Below are positions 23,654 to 32,644 of a DNA stretch of 40,300 bases, piece by piece. Origin of the DNA: an uncultured Halomicronema sp. GTDB taxonomy: Bacteria > Cyanobacteriota > Cyanobacteriia > Phormidesmidales > Phormidesmidaceae. Position 1 is the first letter of the stretch; each line of letters opens with the position of its first letter. The notes under the pieces are model-generated. The model searched no databases and had not been told where the DNA came from. It was given only the letters and a program-made list of their open reading frames with translations. The DNA is taken from contig CALCCA010000025.1 in NCBI GenBank assembly GCA_937899725.1, forward strand, positions 1-40,300. Reading direction: 5' to 3'. The position numbers were made by a program, and so were the translations under genes.

Positions 23654-23690
23654 GCTATTGGCGGCAACTGCCTGGCTAGCCGCCAATAGC
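23654..23690. repeat. Perfect 12-base inverted repeat
   Basis: GCTATTGGCGGC (23654-23665) and GCCGCCAATAGC (23679-23690) pair without mismatch around a 13-base loop. There is no T-run. It may be an intergenic repeat or a regulatory hairpin about 320 bases before the kinase gene. Confidence 0.6.
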
Positions 23691-23745
23691 GGAGGAAATC
23701 GGGCGAGAAAATTTTGAGAATTTCACCGAATGCGCAAGGCTTCAG

Positions 23746-23846
23746 AAATTCTAGACTATGCTTAACGTTAAGTTGAATTGAGCGACTGCCCAGTGCCGCT
23801 GGTGATGCCAACCCCAGTTTTCAGCGGTAGAAGAAAATTCTAGACT
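23746..23846 (+). promoter_or_regulatory. Palindrome and paired direct repeats before the kinase gene
   Basis: CTTAACGTTAAG at 23761-23772 is a perfect palindrome. AAATTCTAGACT occurs at 23746-23757 and again at 23835-23846, each with a palindromic TCTAGA core, 89 bases apart. The arrangement suggests protein-binding sites, but no known operator matches. Confidence 0.35.
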
Positions 23847-24008
23847 GGTGAGAGCGGCGGCCCAGGTCTCGGCCTCACTTCTGGAGTCATTGCTGACGCG
23901 TAGTGCTGGCTAAGTCCTCAAGCCCCTGCGTTCTTTTCTAAGAGAGGCGGCTCCGACTACGAGCAACGCGTGCGATTTTGCCGGAGACTTACCGGACTGA
24001 GCTGCTGA

Positions 24009-26054
24009 ATGATTTCTTGTCTAAACCCCCATTGCTCCCATCCTGATAATCGCGACACCGCCACGGACTGTCGCAATTGCGGTAAGCCGTTAGTGAAAAT
24101 GCTGCGGGGCCGCTACTATCCCGAAAGGCTGATTGGCCGAGGTGGCTTTGGGCGGACCTATTTAGCCCAAGACAGCGATCGCCTCAATGCGCCCTGCGTG
24201 ATCAAGCAATTTGCGCCCCAAACCCAGGGCACTAAATCTTTTCACAAAGCAGTCGACCTGTTCAATCAAGAAGCCATACGGCTGCATGACCTGGGGGAGC
24301 ATGTGCAGATCCCTGCTTTGCTGGCCTATTTCGAGCACGATCAGTATCTATATCTGGTGCAGCAGTTTATCGACGGCAAAACCCTCATCCAAGAGATTGT
24401 GGAAAATGGGCCGCTGGACGAGATCGGCATTCGGGATTTGCTCAACGATGTGTTGCCCGTTCTAGATTTTATTCATCGACACAACGTCATTCACCGCGAT
24501 ATCACCCCCACCAACCTGATTCGCCGCGACACCGATCGCCGCTTGTTTGTGATTGACTTTGGCATTGCCAAGCGCTTTGGCGAAGCCCTTGCAGACGGCC
24601 CCGGCACTCGCATTGGCACCGAAGGCTATGCCCCAATTGAGCAGCTGCGGGGCGGGCAAGCCTATCAGTCGAGCGATCTCTACAGTTTGGGAGCCACCTG
24701 TTTGCACCTATTTACCGGGCGCAAACCCGATAATTTATACGACCACATGGCGGGGCGCTGGCGCTGGCGCGACGTATTGGCCAAGCAGCACCGCTCGATC
24801 AGTACAGAATTGGCCGCTGTGCTGGATCGCCTAGTGCTCGATGCCGTGGGCGATCGCTTTCAGACCGCGCGCGAAGCCATGGCGGCGCTGCAGGCACTAC
24901 CGACTTTTCAAGGTGCGGTGCCGGGCTGGGTGCGGCAACACCCATCAGGCAGTCTGCCCTCTTCGGCAGAGATGCTGCCCCAGCCAGCGGGGGTGCCTGC
25001 CGTGGCGATCGATCCGGTGCCCGAGACGGTGCCGCCGCCGCCGACCCCGACCCTCACAGTCCCGGCACCACTGACGCCGGCTCCCGTGGCGGCTCCGCCC
25101 CCAGAGAGGTCAGCCGTCACCCTCTCTTCCGCCCCGACCGTTGCTGATTTTGCCCCTTCTGGCATCCCCGAATGGCAGTGTGTACGCACCTTGACTGGGC
25201 ACCAGTCTTGGGTGACTGCCGTGGCGTTTAATCCGCGCTCGGCCACGCTGGTTAGCGGCAGCCTGGATGACAGCATTAAAATCTGGAACCTGCAGACTGG
25301 CAAGGTCGCAGCCACGTTACAGGGCCATCCACGGGGCGTTAATGATTTGTGCATTAGCACCAAAGGTCAGGTGTTAGTAAGCTGTGGCGATGACGACACG
25401 GTGAAAGTGTGGAACCTGGTGGCCGGGCGGTTGATTCACACCCTGGAAGGGCACGTGCGCGATGTCACCAGCGTAGCGATCGGCCATCAGGGCTGGACCT
25501 TAGCGAGCAGCAGTAAAGATAAAACCATCAAGCTTTGGAAGCTGGATAAAGGCACCCCCATTGGCACTCTGTTAGGGTCGCCCGCTGCGGTGAGAGCGGT
25601 GGCGATGACCCCCGATGAGGCCTTTCTCTTTAGCGGGGGCCTCGATCATAAAGTTCGCCTGTGGGATCTCAAAACTGGGGAGATGGTGCGCTTCTTTTCG
25701 GGGCATGTGAGCCCGGTCAATGATGTCGCGGTGAGCCGGGATGGGCTGGTCGTGGTCAGCGCCAGCAAAGATAAAACCCTCGTGGTGTGGAGTGTGGGCA
25801 CCGGCTCGATTATTCACGTGCTCAAGGGCCACAGCAAAGAGGTTAACTCCGTCGCCATTGCCCCCGACAATCGCACCATCATCAGCGGCAGTAGCGATCG
25901 CACCGTCAAAATCTGGGATGCCCGCACCGGCAAACTGTTGCATACGCTGATTGGTCACAGTCATACGGTGAATGCGATCACCATTCATCGCACCGGGCGG
26001 CTCATTGCCAGCGCCAGTGCCGACAAAACCATTCGCGTCTGGCGCTTTGGCTAA
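24009..26054 (+). CDS. Serine/threonine protein kinase with N-terminal zinc ribbon and seven WD40 repeats
   Basis: A 681-residue signalling protein. Residues 4-24 carry four cysteines (Cys4, Cys9, Cys21, Cys24), a likely zinc ribbon. A Hanks-type kinase domain spans about 36-300: glycine loop GRGGFG (43-48), ATP-anchoring Lys66, HRDITPTN with catalytic Asp164 and Asn169, DFG (183-185) and TEGYAPIEQ. All catalytic residues are present, so it should be active. A Pro-rich linker (about 310-385) leads to seven WD40 repeats ending IKIWNL, VKVWNL, IKLWKL, VRLWDL, LVVWSV, VKIWDA and IRVWRF, enough for one closed propeller that probably binds a partner. No membrane helix. The targets are unknown. An FTR1-type gene follows 178 bases on. 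Confidence 0.94.
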   Translation: MISCLNPHCSHPDNRDTATDCRNCGKPLVKMLRGRYYPERLIGRGGFGRTYLAQDSDRLNAPCVIKQFAPQTQGTKSFHKAVDLFNQEAIRLHDLGEHVQIPALLAYFEHDQYLYLVQQFIDGKTLIQEIVENGPLDEIGIRDLLNDVLPVLDFIHRHNVIHRDITPTNLIRRDTDRRLFVIDFGIAKRFGEALADGPGTRIGTEGYAPIEQLRGGQAYQSSDLYSLGATCLHLFTGRKPDNLYDHMAGRWRWRDVLAKQHRSISTELAAVLDRLVLDAVGDRFQTAREAMAALQALPTFQGAVPGWVRQHPSGSLPSSAEMLPQPAGVPAVAIDPVPETVPPPPTPTLTVPAPLTPAPVAAPPPERSAVTLSSAPTVADFAPSGIPEWQCVRTLTGHQSWVTAVAFNPRSATLVSGSLDDSIKIWNLQTGKVAATLQGHPRGVNDLCISTKGQVLVSCGDDDTVKVWNLVAGRLIHTLEGHVRDVTSVAIGHQGWTLASSSKDKTIKLWKLDKGTPIGTLLGSPAAVRAVAMTPDEAFLFSGGLDHKVRLWDLKTGEMVRFFSGHVSPVNDVAVSRDGLVVVSASKDKTLVVWSVGTGSIIHVLKGHSKEVNSVAIAPDNRTIISGSSDRTVKIWDARTGKLLHTLIGHSHTVNAITIHRTGRLIASASADKTIRVWRFG

Positions 26055-26232
26055 CGGTAGCGGTGAGCCCCGAGATTTTCCGCCGTGGTCAGATCAAACC
26101 TCGTACAATCACCAGTAGAGTCAGAGTGCCCGACGTATCGTATGCCAGCCTCTGGTCGGTAGGGAGAATGCTCTACCCGATTCGGTGCCCCACTGCAGTC
26201 TTAACCTCATCGCTGTCTCATTTTTTACCCCT

Positions 26233-27153
26233 ATGGACTTTGCGCCCGCCTTGCCCACGTTTTTTGTCACTCTGCGCGAAGGGGTGGAAGCTGCCCTGGT
26301 GGTCGGAATTGTGCTGGCCTGTTTGGGCAAAGCGCAACAAAGTCGCCTCAATCGCTGGGTGTATTTGGGCATTGGGGCGGGGCTGTTGGGCAGCCTGCTG
26401 ACGGGCATCATTATCTTCAACAGCGTGGCTCAGGTGGAGCGGGCGTTACCGACGCTAGAGCCCATCGTTGAACCGCTGTTCGACAGCCTGTTTTGCGCGA
26501 TCGCCATCATTATGCTGAGCTGGATGCTGCTGTGGATGACGCGCCAGGCGCGATCGCTCAAGTCAGAGCTAGAGGGTTCCGTCACGGCGGCCCTGAGTGA
26601 AAATGACGCCGCCGGTGTCACCATCTTTAGCCTGGTGTGCATCGCCGTGCTGCGTGAAGGCATTGAGACGGTGCTGTTTATCTTTACCAGCGTGCAGCAG
26701 AGTGGCGCGGCAGCGATTGGGGCCGTGGGTGGATTAATCGGGGCCGCTTTGATCGGTTTGGCGCTGTTCAAATGGGGCCTGCGCATCAATCTGCGGGTCT
26801 TTTTTCAAGTCATGGGGGTGCTGCTGCTGCTGATTATTGGCGGTTTGGTGATCTCGTTCTTTCGCAATTTGGATGCAGCCTTTTTCGCTATCAGCAGCTT
26901 TGACCCGGTCAACGCCGATTTGTGCATCGCCCAAGACTCCTGCATTCTCGGGCCACTGCTTTGGGATGCCCATGACGTTCTGCCCGACAAGCAGTTTCCG
27001 GGCATTTTGCTCAAAACGCTGTTGGGCTATCGTGATCGCCTCTTTGCCGGTCAGGCCCTGGCCTATGTGGCCTTCCTCGTGACCGTGGGCAGCACCTACT
27101 TCCGGAGCCTCAATGCGCCGCTGCCGGCCCAACCCAAATCGGCCTCTAGCTAA
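26233..27153 (+). CDS. FTR1-family iron permease
   Basis: A 306-residue polytopic membrane protein of the FTR1/EfeU iron-transport family. Two REGxE motifs, the iron-handling signature, are seen: REGVEAALVVG at 15-25 and REGIETVLFI at 141-150, each in a membrane helix. About seven hydrophobic segments are visible, including 43-63, 84-102, 128-150, 159-178, 185-207 and the last near 275-293. An aspartate/cysteine-bearing loop (DPVNADLCIAQDSCILGPLLWDAHDVLPD) follows the helix at 185-207. Unlike EfeU systems there is no adjacent EfeO or EfeB gene. The ATG at 26233 directly precedes the family's start. An AEC transporter gene follows after 29 bases, probably in one operon. Confidence 0.88.
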   Translation: MDFAPALPTFFVTLREGVEAALVVGIVLACLGKAQQSRLNRWVYLGIGAGLLGSLLTGIIIFNSVAQVERALPTLEPIVEPLFDSLFCAIAIIMLSWMLLWMTRQARSLKSELEGSVTAALSENDAAGVTIFSLVCIAVLREGIETVLFIFTSVQQSGAAAIGAVGGLIGAALIGLALFKWGLRINLRVFFQVMGVLLLLIIGGLVISFFRNLDAAFFAISSFDPVNADLCIAQDSCILGPLLWDAHDVLPDKQFPGILLKTLLGYRDRLFAGQALAYVAFLVTVGSTYFRSLNAPLPAQPKSASS

Positions 27154-27182
27154 CCTGCAGATTTTCCCCATCCGGGTCGCCC

Positions 27183-28079
27183 ATGGCTGTCTTATTACCC
27201 GCAATCGCGCCGGTGGCCCTGATCGTCTTCATCGGCTTCCTGGCGGGTCGCACACTGTCCCTAGAGCGCACCACTCTGTCGCGGTTGAGCCTCTACGTGC
27301 TGCTGCCCGCGCTGATTGCCAGCAGTCTCTACGGCATGACGCTCTCGGTGCGCCAAGCCAGTGCGATCGTGGCGGGCTTTTTTCTCAGCTCGGCGATTTT
27401 GGCCGGTCTGGTCTACGGCCTCTGTCGGCTGCTTAAGGTCGATCCGCTGACGCAAAAAACCCTGCTGGCCACCAGCCTATTCGCGAATACCGGTAACTTG
27501 GGGCTTCCTTTCATTAGCTTTGCCCTGGGGGCCACGGGGCTAGAGCGAGCCATTGTTTACCTGATCAGCAGCAGCATTTTGTTGACCACGGTGGGGCCAA
27601 CCTTGCTCAAAGGAGCGGGATTGTGGGTGGGCCTGCGCACGACGCTGCGCCTGCCAGTGTTTGGGGCGATGCTCGCCGGACTCACGCTGCAGGCGCTCAA
27701 TCTTCCCCTGCCGCTGCGGTTAGATGCCGGTCTAGAACTGCTGGGAGGAGCGGCGATCCCGGTCGCACTAGTGACGCTCGGCTTGCAGTTAGCCAAAACT
27801 AAGCTGTATGTAGATCGCGCAGTACTGGTGGCAGCAGCCCTGCGGTTAGGGGTGGCACCGGCGATCGCCCTCACCGTCGGCGCGATGTTGGGGCTACAGG
27901 GACAGGATTTGCAGGTCTTGGTTTTGCAGGCAGCGATGCCAACCGCCGTGAATACCTTTATCTGGGTGACAGAGTTTGGGGGGGACGCTGATCTGGTAGC
28001 GCGGGCGATCGTCCTATCCACTCTGCTCAGCTTCATGACCTTGCCGAGCCTGTTGTGGGCGCTGGTGACCTGGAGCTAA
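27183..28079 (+). CDS. AEC (auxin efflux carrier) family transporter
   Basis: A 298-residue membrane protein with about ten helices and the AEC-family pattern: an N-terminal five-helix bundle starting LPAIAPVALIVFIGFLAG, LSLYVLLPALIASSLYG, then NTGNLGLPFISFALG near residue 104 with the characteristic N-x-G-N-x-G-L-P motif, and a second half with GGAAIPVALVTLGLQLA and MPTAVNTFIWVTEFGGD. AEC proteins export organic anions; the substrate cannot be told from sequence. It begins 29 bases after the FTR1-type gene, so the two are likely co-transcribed. If real, this pairing could mean export of an iron-binding carboxylate together with iron uptake, but this is speculation. Confidence 0.88.
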   Translation: MAVLLPAIAPVALIVFIGFLAGRTLSLERTTLSRLSLYVLLPALIASSLYGMTLSVRQASAIVAGFFLSSAILAGLVYGLCRLLKVDPLTQKTLLATSLFANTGNLGLPFISFALGATGLERAIVYLISSSILLTTVGPTLLKGAGLWVGLRTTLRLPVFGAMLAGLTLQALNLPLPLRLDAGLELLGGAAIPVALVTLGLQLAKTKLYVDRAVLVAAALRLGVAPAIALTVGAMLGLQGQDLQVLVLQAAMPTAVNTFIWVTEFGGDADLVARAIVLSTLLSFMTLPSLLWALVTWS

Positions 28080-28160
28080 GGGCAACTTGCTCCTAGGATG
28101 AAAATTGCCGCGATCGTCCCACCCTCTCAACTCAGAGGATATGATCAAGTTACCGTCTCC

Positions 28161-28195
28161 GCCAAGTTCGGTAGTTACGACCGAGCAACTTCGGC
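28161..28195 (+). promoter_or_regulatory. Structured hairpin in the long leader of the EF-G gene
   Basis: Three stacked helices can form: GCC with GGC, AAGT (28164-28167) with ACTT (28188-28191), and TCGGT (28168-28172) with ACCGA (28180-28184), with a small bulge. It lies about 185 bases before the start codon in a 300-base gap that otherwise shows no gene. Confidence 0.4.
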
Positions 28196-28379
28196 TTCAT
28201 CCGACATCTTTCGCTCGTAACACTTTACAATTAGCAATGCTGCCAATTTTAGACTTCAGCGTCGGTGTGTTCTGATTGTCAGAGTGCAAACGCTCCTAAA
28301 TTGACGTAGCAAGCACTTCCTTTGAGCCATCTCAAAGAAAGCCAGCAACGGTTTGTCGCACAGAAACTAGAGAGCAGTT

Positions 28380-30461
28380 ATGAAAAAGGACCTTACACGC
28401 TATCGCAACATTGGCATTTTTGCCCACGTAGATGCTGGAAAAACCACCACTACCGAGCGGATTTTGAAGCTCACGGGTAAAATCCACAAAATTGGTGAGG
28501 TCCATGAAGGTGCGGCAACTACTGACTTCATGGAGCAAGAACAAGAGCGCGGGATTACGATTCAATCCGCCGCGACTTCCTGCTTTTGGAACGAGCACCA
28601 GCTCAACATCATTGATACCCCTGGACACGTTGACTTCACCATTGAGGTCTATCGTTCACTCAAGGTACTGGACGGCGGCATCGGCGTATTTTGCGGGTCT
28701 GGTGGCGTTGAACCCCAGTCTGAAACCAACTGGCGCTATGCCAACGATTCCAAAGTGGCGCGGATTATCTACGTCAACAAGCTCGATCGCATCGGCGCTG
28801 ACTTTTTCCGCGTGGTCAAGCAGGTAGACGAAATTTTGGCGGCCAAGCCGTTAGTCATGGTGCTGCCCATTGGTGTAGAAAGTGACTTCGTTGGTGTCGT
28901 CGATCTCCTGACGGAAAAGGCTTGGGTCTGGGATGATTCGGGTGAACCGATGAACTACGAGATTCAAGATGTCCCGGCAGATATGAAAGAACAGGTGAAG
29001 GAATATCGTGAAGCCCTCGTCGAAATGGCGGTTGAGCAAGATGAAGAAGTGCTGATGAAGTACCTCGAAGGCGAAGAGGTGACCATCGATGAGATCAAGC
29101 ACTGTATTCGCAAGGGCACCCGTGAACTGACCTTCTTCCCCACTTACTGTGGTTCCTCTTTTAAGAATAAAGGGGTGCAGCTAGTGCTGGATGCCGTTGT
29201 CGATTACCTGCCCGCGCCGGACGAAGTGCCGCCGCAGCCCGAAGTTGACCTCGAAGGCAATGAAACTGGCAACCTCGCCTACGTTGACCCCGAGAAGCCT
29301 TTGCGAGCACTGGCGTTCAAAATTATGGACGATCGCTTCGGCGCGCTGACCTTTACCCGCATCTATTCTGGCGTCATCAATAAAGGTGACAACGTGATGG
29401 ATACCGCCACCGGCAAGAGTGAGCGCATCAGTCGTATTGTTGAAATGCACGCGAACGATCGCCAAGAGGTGGCCAGTGCTCAAGCCGGTGACATTGTGGC
29501 GCTAGTCGGGCTCAAAAATGTGCAAACGGGCCACACGCTGTGTGATCCTAAAAATCCCGCGACGCTGGAACCGATGGTGTTCCCTGAGCCGGTGATTTCC
29601 GTTTCCGTAGGGCCTAAGACCAAGGGCGACAACGAGAAAATGGGCGCGGCGCTGAGCAAGATGGTGCAAGAAGATCCTTCTTTCTACGTGGAGACGGATC
29701 AAGAAAGCGGTGAAGTCATCATGAAAGGGATGGGCGAACTGCACCTCGACATCAAAGTCGACATTTTGAAGCGCACTCACGGGGTCGAAGTTGAAGTGGG
29801 CAAGCCGCAGGTGGCCTATCGTGAGTCCATTACCAAGGTGCTTAACGACAGCTACACCCACAAAAAGCAGTCTGGTGGTTCCGGTCAGTACGGCAAGATC
29901 GACTACACGATCGAACCAGGTGAAACGGGGACAGGCTTCCAGTTTGAGTCCAAAGTGACCGGCGGTAACGTGCCTCGGGAATTTTGGCCCGCGGTACAAA
30001 AAGGCTTTGAAACCAGTGTCGACAAGGGGCCGCTGGCCGGCTACCCAGTGGTTGACCTCAAAGTCACGCTGACTGATGGGGGCTACCACGCGGTTGACTC
30101 ATCCGCGATCGCCTTTGAGATTGCCGCCAAAGCCGCTTACCGTCAGTCTTTGCCGAAGGCTGGTATTCAACTGCTAGAGCCCATCATGAAGGTCGACGTG
30201 TTCACGCCTGATGACTACATGGGCGATGTCATTGGTGACCTCAACCGTCGTCGCGGCATGATTCTCGGTCAAGATACTGGCCCCACTGGGGTACGCATCA
30301 AGGCGGAAGCGCCCTTGAGTGAGATGTTTGGCTACATTGGCGATCTGCGCACCATGACCTCCGGGCGTGGCCAGTTCTCAATGACCTTCTCTCACTATTC
30401 ACCCTGTCCGAACAATGTGGCAGAAGTGGTGATCAAAGAGGCCAAAGAACGCGCGGCTTAA
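28380..30461 (+). CDS. fusA: Elongation factor G (stand-alone gene)
   Basis: A 693-residue translational GTPase that drives translocation of the ribosome. GTPase motifs: AHVDAGKT (15-22), DTPGH (79-83) and NKLD (133-136, where most EF-Gs have NKMD). The switch region [18 protein letters not shown] and domains II-V are complete to the end, including GMGELHLDI and DLNRRRGMI. It is not beside rpsL, rpsG or tufA, so it is a stand-alone copy; cyanobacteria often have several EF-Gs and a canonical str-operon gene may exist elsewhere. Cys105 (in FCGSGG) and Cys242 (in KHCIRKG) stand at the same positions as the disulfide-forming pair I recall from Synechocystis Slr1463. A 300-base leader precedes it and a strong terminator follows. 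Confidence 0.95.
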   Translation: MKKDLTRYRNIGIFAHVDAGKTTTTERILKLTGKIHKIGEVHEGAATTDFMEQEQERGITIQSAATSCFWNEHQLNIIDTPGHVDFTIEVYRSLKVLDGGIGVFCGSGGVEPQSETNWRYANDSKVARIIYVNKLDRIGADFFRVVKQVDEILAAKPLVMVLPIGVESDFVGVVDLLTEKAWVWDDSGEPMNYEIQDVPADMKEQVKEYREALVEMAVEQDEEVLMKYLEGEEVTIDEIKHCIRKGTRELTFFPTYCGSSFKNKGVQLVLDAVVDYLPAPDEVPPQPEVDLEGNETGNLAYVDPEKPLRALAFKIMDDRFGALTFTRIYSGVINKGDNVMDTATGKSERISRIVEMHANDRQEVASAQAGDIVALVGLKNVQTGHTLCDPKNPATLEPMVFPEPVISVSVGPKTKGDNEKMGAALSKMVQEDPSFYVETDQESGEVIMKGMGELHLDIKVDILKRTHGVEVEVGKPQVAYRESITKVLNDSYTHKKQSGGSGQYGKIDYTIEPGETGTGFQFESKVTGGNVPREFWPAVQKGFETSVDKGPLAGYPVVDLKVTLTDGGYHAVDSSAIAFEIAAKAAYRQSLPKAGIQLLEPIMKVDVFTPDDYMGDVIGDLNRRRGMILGQDTGPTGVRIKAEAPLSEMFGYIGDLRTMTSGRGQFSMTFSHYSPCPNNVAEVVIKEAKERAA

Positions 30462-30506
30462 TCACTGACCATCCACAGCTTTGACAACTGTGGAATAAGG
30501 CTTTCA

Positions 30507-30542
30507 AAGGGGCCAGAACGGCGATCGTTCTGGCCCTTTTGA
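30507..30542 (+). terminator. Intrinsic terminator of the EF-G gene
   Basis: GGGCCAGAACG (30510-30520) and CGTTCTGGCCC (30526-30536) form a perfect 11-base stem around GCGAT, followed by TTTT. It begins about 45 bases after the EF-G stop codon. The loop and arms contain the HIP1-like core GCGATCG. Confidence 0.9.
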
Positions 30543-30668
30543 GTTTTTGGGTGAAGACGACTGGGATGCTTCAAAACGATTGCCGACACTCCGAACCCCC
30601 AACTCGAACCAGTACCCACTACCGGCCAATGTTTTCGATGAAATTGAATTCAGCTTTGCTTTTAACCG

Positions 30669-30962
30669 TTGACCAACGCTACCGGTTATGACCGTCATCG
30701 GCGTAACCAGGTACAGGAGTATCTGGTTTGGCGGGTATATGACGGAGAGTTGGATTGGTTTCGCCTGCAGGCAGGCAAGTATGTGCCGCTAGCGGCCAAT
30801 GAGGCTGGCATTCTCTGTTCGATCGCGTTTCCTGGACTCTGGCTCGATCGCTCTGCGTTGCTAGCTGGGGATTTGACAACTGTGCTGACTATCTTGCTAC
30901 AAGGGCTCGCAACACCGGCTCATCAAACCCTTGTAGAGTGCCTATCCACCGCTTCAGAATAA
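30669..30962 (+). pseudogene. C-terminal fragment of an Uma2-family (DUF820) protein
   Basis: An open frame of 97 codons whose residues 13-90 match the C-terminal half of Uma2 proteins, a PD-(D/E)XK-like nuclease family abundant in cyanobacteria: RRNQVQEYLVWRVYDGELDWF, then GKYVPLAANEAGILCSIAFPGLWLDRSALLAGDLTTVL and a final helix QGLATPAHQTLVECL. Full-length members have about 190-230 residues; the N-terminal half with the catalytic acidic residues is missing and a TAA closes the frame just upstream (30663). The usual linker before RRNQVQ also looks shortened. I read it as a decayed remnant. It might still be translated from the TTG at 30669, but it would lack the active site. Confidence 0.72.
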
Positions 30963-31126
30963 ATCAATCTAGAGCGGCGAAGCATTACAGGCCGCATCGC
31001 TGCCTGGTTGAGCCATTGCATCTGGCAATCCACAAAAATCGCAGCTTTAAGCCCGGTGCCCATGACAGCAGAATTCGTTTCAGTTTGCAGGTACTGAGGC
31101 AAAGCGCTTGGCTGGAGGCCCTGAGT

Positions 31127-32122
31127 TCAAAGCAGATTAAAGACAGAGCCGATAAACCAGGCATAAAAAATGATGAACAGCCAGCCTTCCCAAATGGTGA
31201 CCTTATTGTCTTGAGCAATAAAGAACGTCATCAACGAGGCTGAGATCAGCGTCGGCAAGCCCGGAATAATCACCGCATCGGGGACTGGCAGCGGTTGAAT
31301 CAAACCGGGAATACCAATCACCACAAAAATATTGAAGATGTTGGAGCCCAACACATTGCCGATCGCGATTTCTGCCTTGCCCTTAGAAGCCGCATTGATG
31401 GTAACAATGAGTTCTGGCAACGAAGTGCCTAAAGCAACAGCACTCACCGCAATCACCTCTCGCCCAATATTCAACACTTCAGAAATCCGAATCAGGGAAT
31501 CAATCGTATATTGAGCGCCTAAAAAGATAAAAATACCGCTGAGCACTAACACCAGCCCTTCTCTCATCTGGTCGGCGGCGCTGATGGGGATCGCCATGCC
31601 ATCCGGTGGCGCTGCCTCCGCTTCACTAGAATTCTGGGGTGTGAGCACCTCGCTCGCGGCTTCATTACTGCTCTTGAGAATGTAAAACAGATACATGATG
31701 TAGCCGATGACGAGCAGCAGCGCTTCGCCTCGGCTAAAGGTTTGATTCCACGCCATCAGGGTAAATAAAAACGCCGAGCCCATAAACAGAGGCAAATCGA
31801 CGCTCACCAGGTCATACAAGACCCGTATGGTGCGCTTGCTAATGATGGCGGCAGTGCCAATGACTAAACAAATATTGGCAATGTTTGAACCCACCACATT
31901 GCTCACAGCGACTTCTGGTGCGCCCTGAAAAATGCCAAATAGGGAGGAGAGCAGTTCGGGTAAAGACGTACCGACAGAAACGATGGTAACCCCAACAATG
32001 AAGGGAGGCAGTCCCATGGCGAGGCCCAGTTTTTCTGCTGAGTTAGTGAAGAAGTCTGAGGCTTTGACCAGCGTCAATAGGCTAATCGCGAAAATCAACA
32101 GCAGCAGCAACGGACTAGTCAT
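31127..32122 (-). CDS. Calcium/sodium antiporter (CaCA family, YrbG-like)
   Basis: A 331-residue cation/Ca2+ exchanger. The two alpha-repeats that form the ion path are clear and in opposite halves: GVTIVSVGTSLPELLSSL ... VSNVVGSNIANICLVIG (44-89) and AVSAVALGTSLPELIVTI ... IGNVLGSNIFNIFVVIG (225-270), each with GTSLPE and GSN motifs. About ten membrane helices are predicted. A hydrophilic loop between the halves (about 150-185) is rich in Ser, Glu and Ala. Members exchange Na+ (or H+) for Ca2+; which ion drives this one cannot be told. Length and ATG at 32122 agree with the family. No operon partner. Confidence 0.92.
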   Translation of the reverse strand: MTSPLLLLLIFAISLLTLVKASDFFTNSAEKLGLAMGLPPFIVGVTIVSVGTSLPELLSSLFGIFQGAPEVAVSNVVGSNIANICLVIGTAAIISKRTIRVLYDLVSVDLPLFMGSAFLFTLMAWNQTFSRGEALLLVIGYIMYLFYILKSSNEAASEVLTPQNSSEAEAAPPDGMAIPISAADQMREGLVLVLSGIFIFLGAQYTIDSLIRISEVLNIGREVIAVSAVALGTSLPELIVTINAASKGKAEIAIGNVLGSNIFNIFVVIGIPGLIQPLPVPDAVIIPGLPTLISASLMTFFIAQDNKVTIWEGWLFIIFYAWFIGSVFNLL

Positions 32123-32644
32123 AAAAATTGGCAGACGGGTGAAGATAACTGAAGACGTTGATATTAAAGAATTTGACGCAGCAGCCCAGGGCTACTGTGT
32201 GCCGAGGCTGGGAGCCCCTCGATTCTAGAAGGCTTAAACCTCAGACGTTAGCCGAAACAGACCAGGCTCCTCAGTGCTGATTCGCGCATCAACGGGGGCG
32301 GCCCGCCGCACCGCTGTTGACGGAGTCGCTGGGCATAGATCAAAGCCCCCTTCTCTGAGCTTGGACTCCCCATAAAATTGCCGTGGCGCTCCCTCCCTCC
32401 CCATCAAAAGGAGACAGCTCAATCTAGGTGTGGAATAATCGCTCCCTTTTGGTGGTGCAGCCTGCCCAGAGGGCTTAGGGTCAGCGACAGCAGGGGATCT
32501 ACGATCGATAGCGCTATTTTGCAGAATTGGTCTGAGGGGCACAAACAGCATAGACGTCATCAAAGCTTACGCCATTGATGGCGCGATCGCTGCGCTGAGC
32601 ACCCGGTAGACATCGTCAGCAGTCATGGCAGTTTGAGTGGGCAT

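Larger units (their letters stand above)
23326..24008. other. 683-base divergent gap with hairpin, palindrome and direct repeats
   Basis: Lies between bciB (minus) and the kinase gene (plus) and holds both promoters. No gene is convincing. It contains a perfect 12-base hairpin (23654-23690), a 12-base palindrome (23761-23772) and a direct repeat (23746-23757 and 23835-23846). Confidence 0.5.

Noticed and set aside
28332-28628. 98-codon minus-strand frame over the EF-G start
   Set aside because: Fully explained as the antisense of a highly conserved EF-G region.
32234-32563. 109-codon minus-strand frame after the exchanger gene
   Set aside because: Pro/Ser/Arg-rich, lacks any hydrophobic core pattern and lies in a decayed region; could not be supported as a gene.
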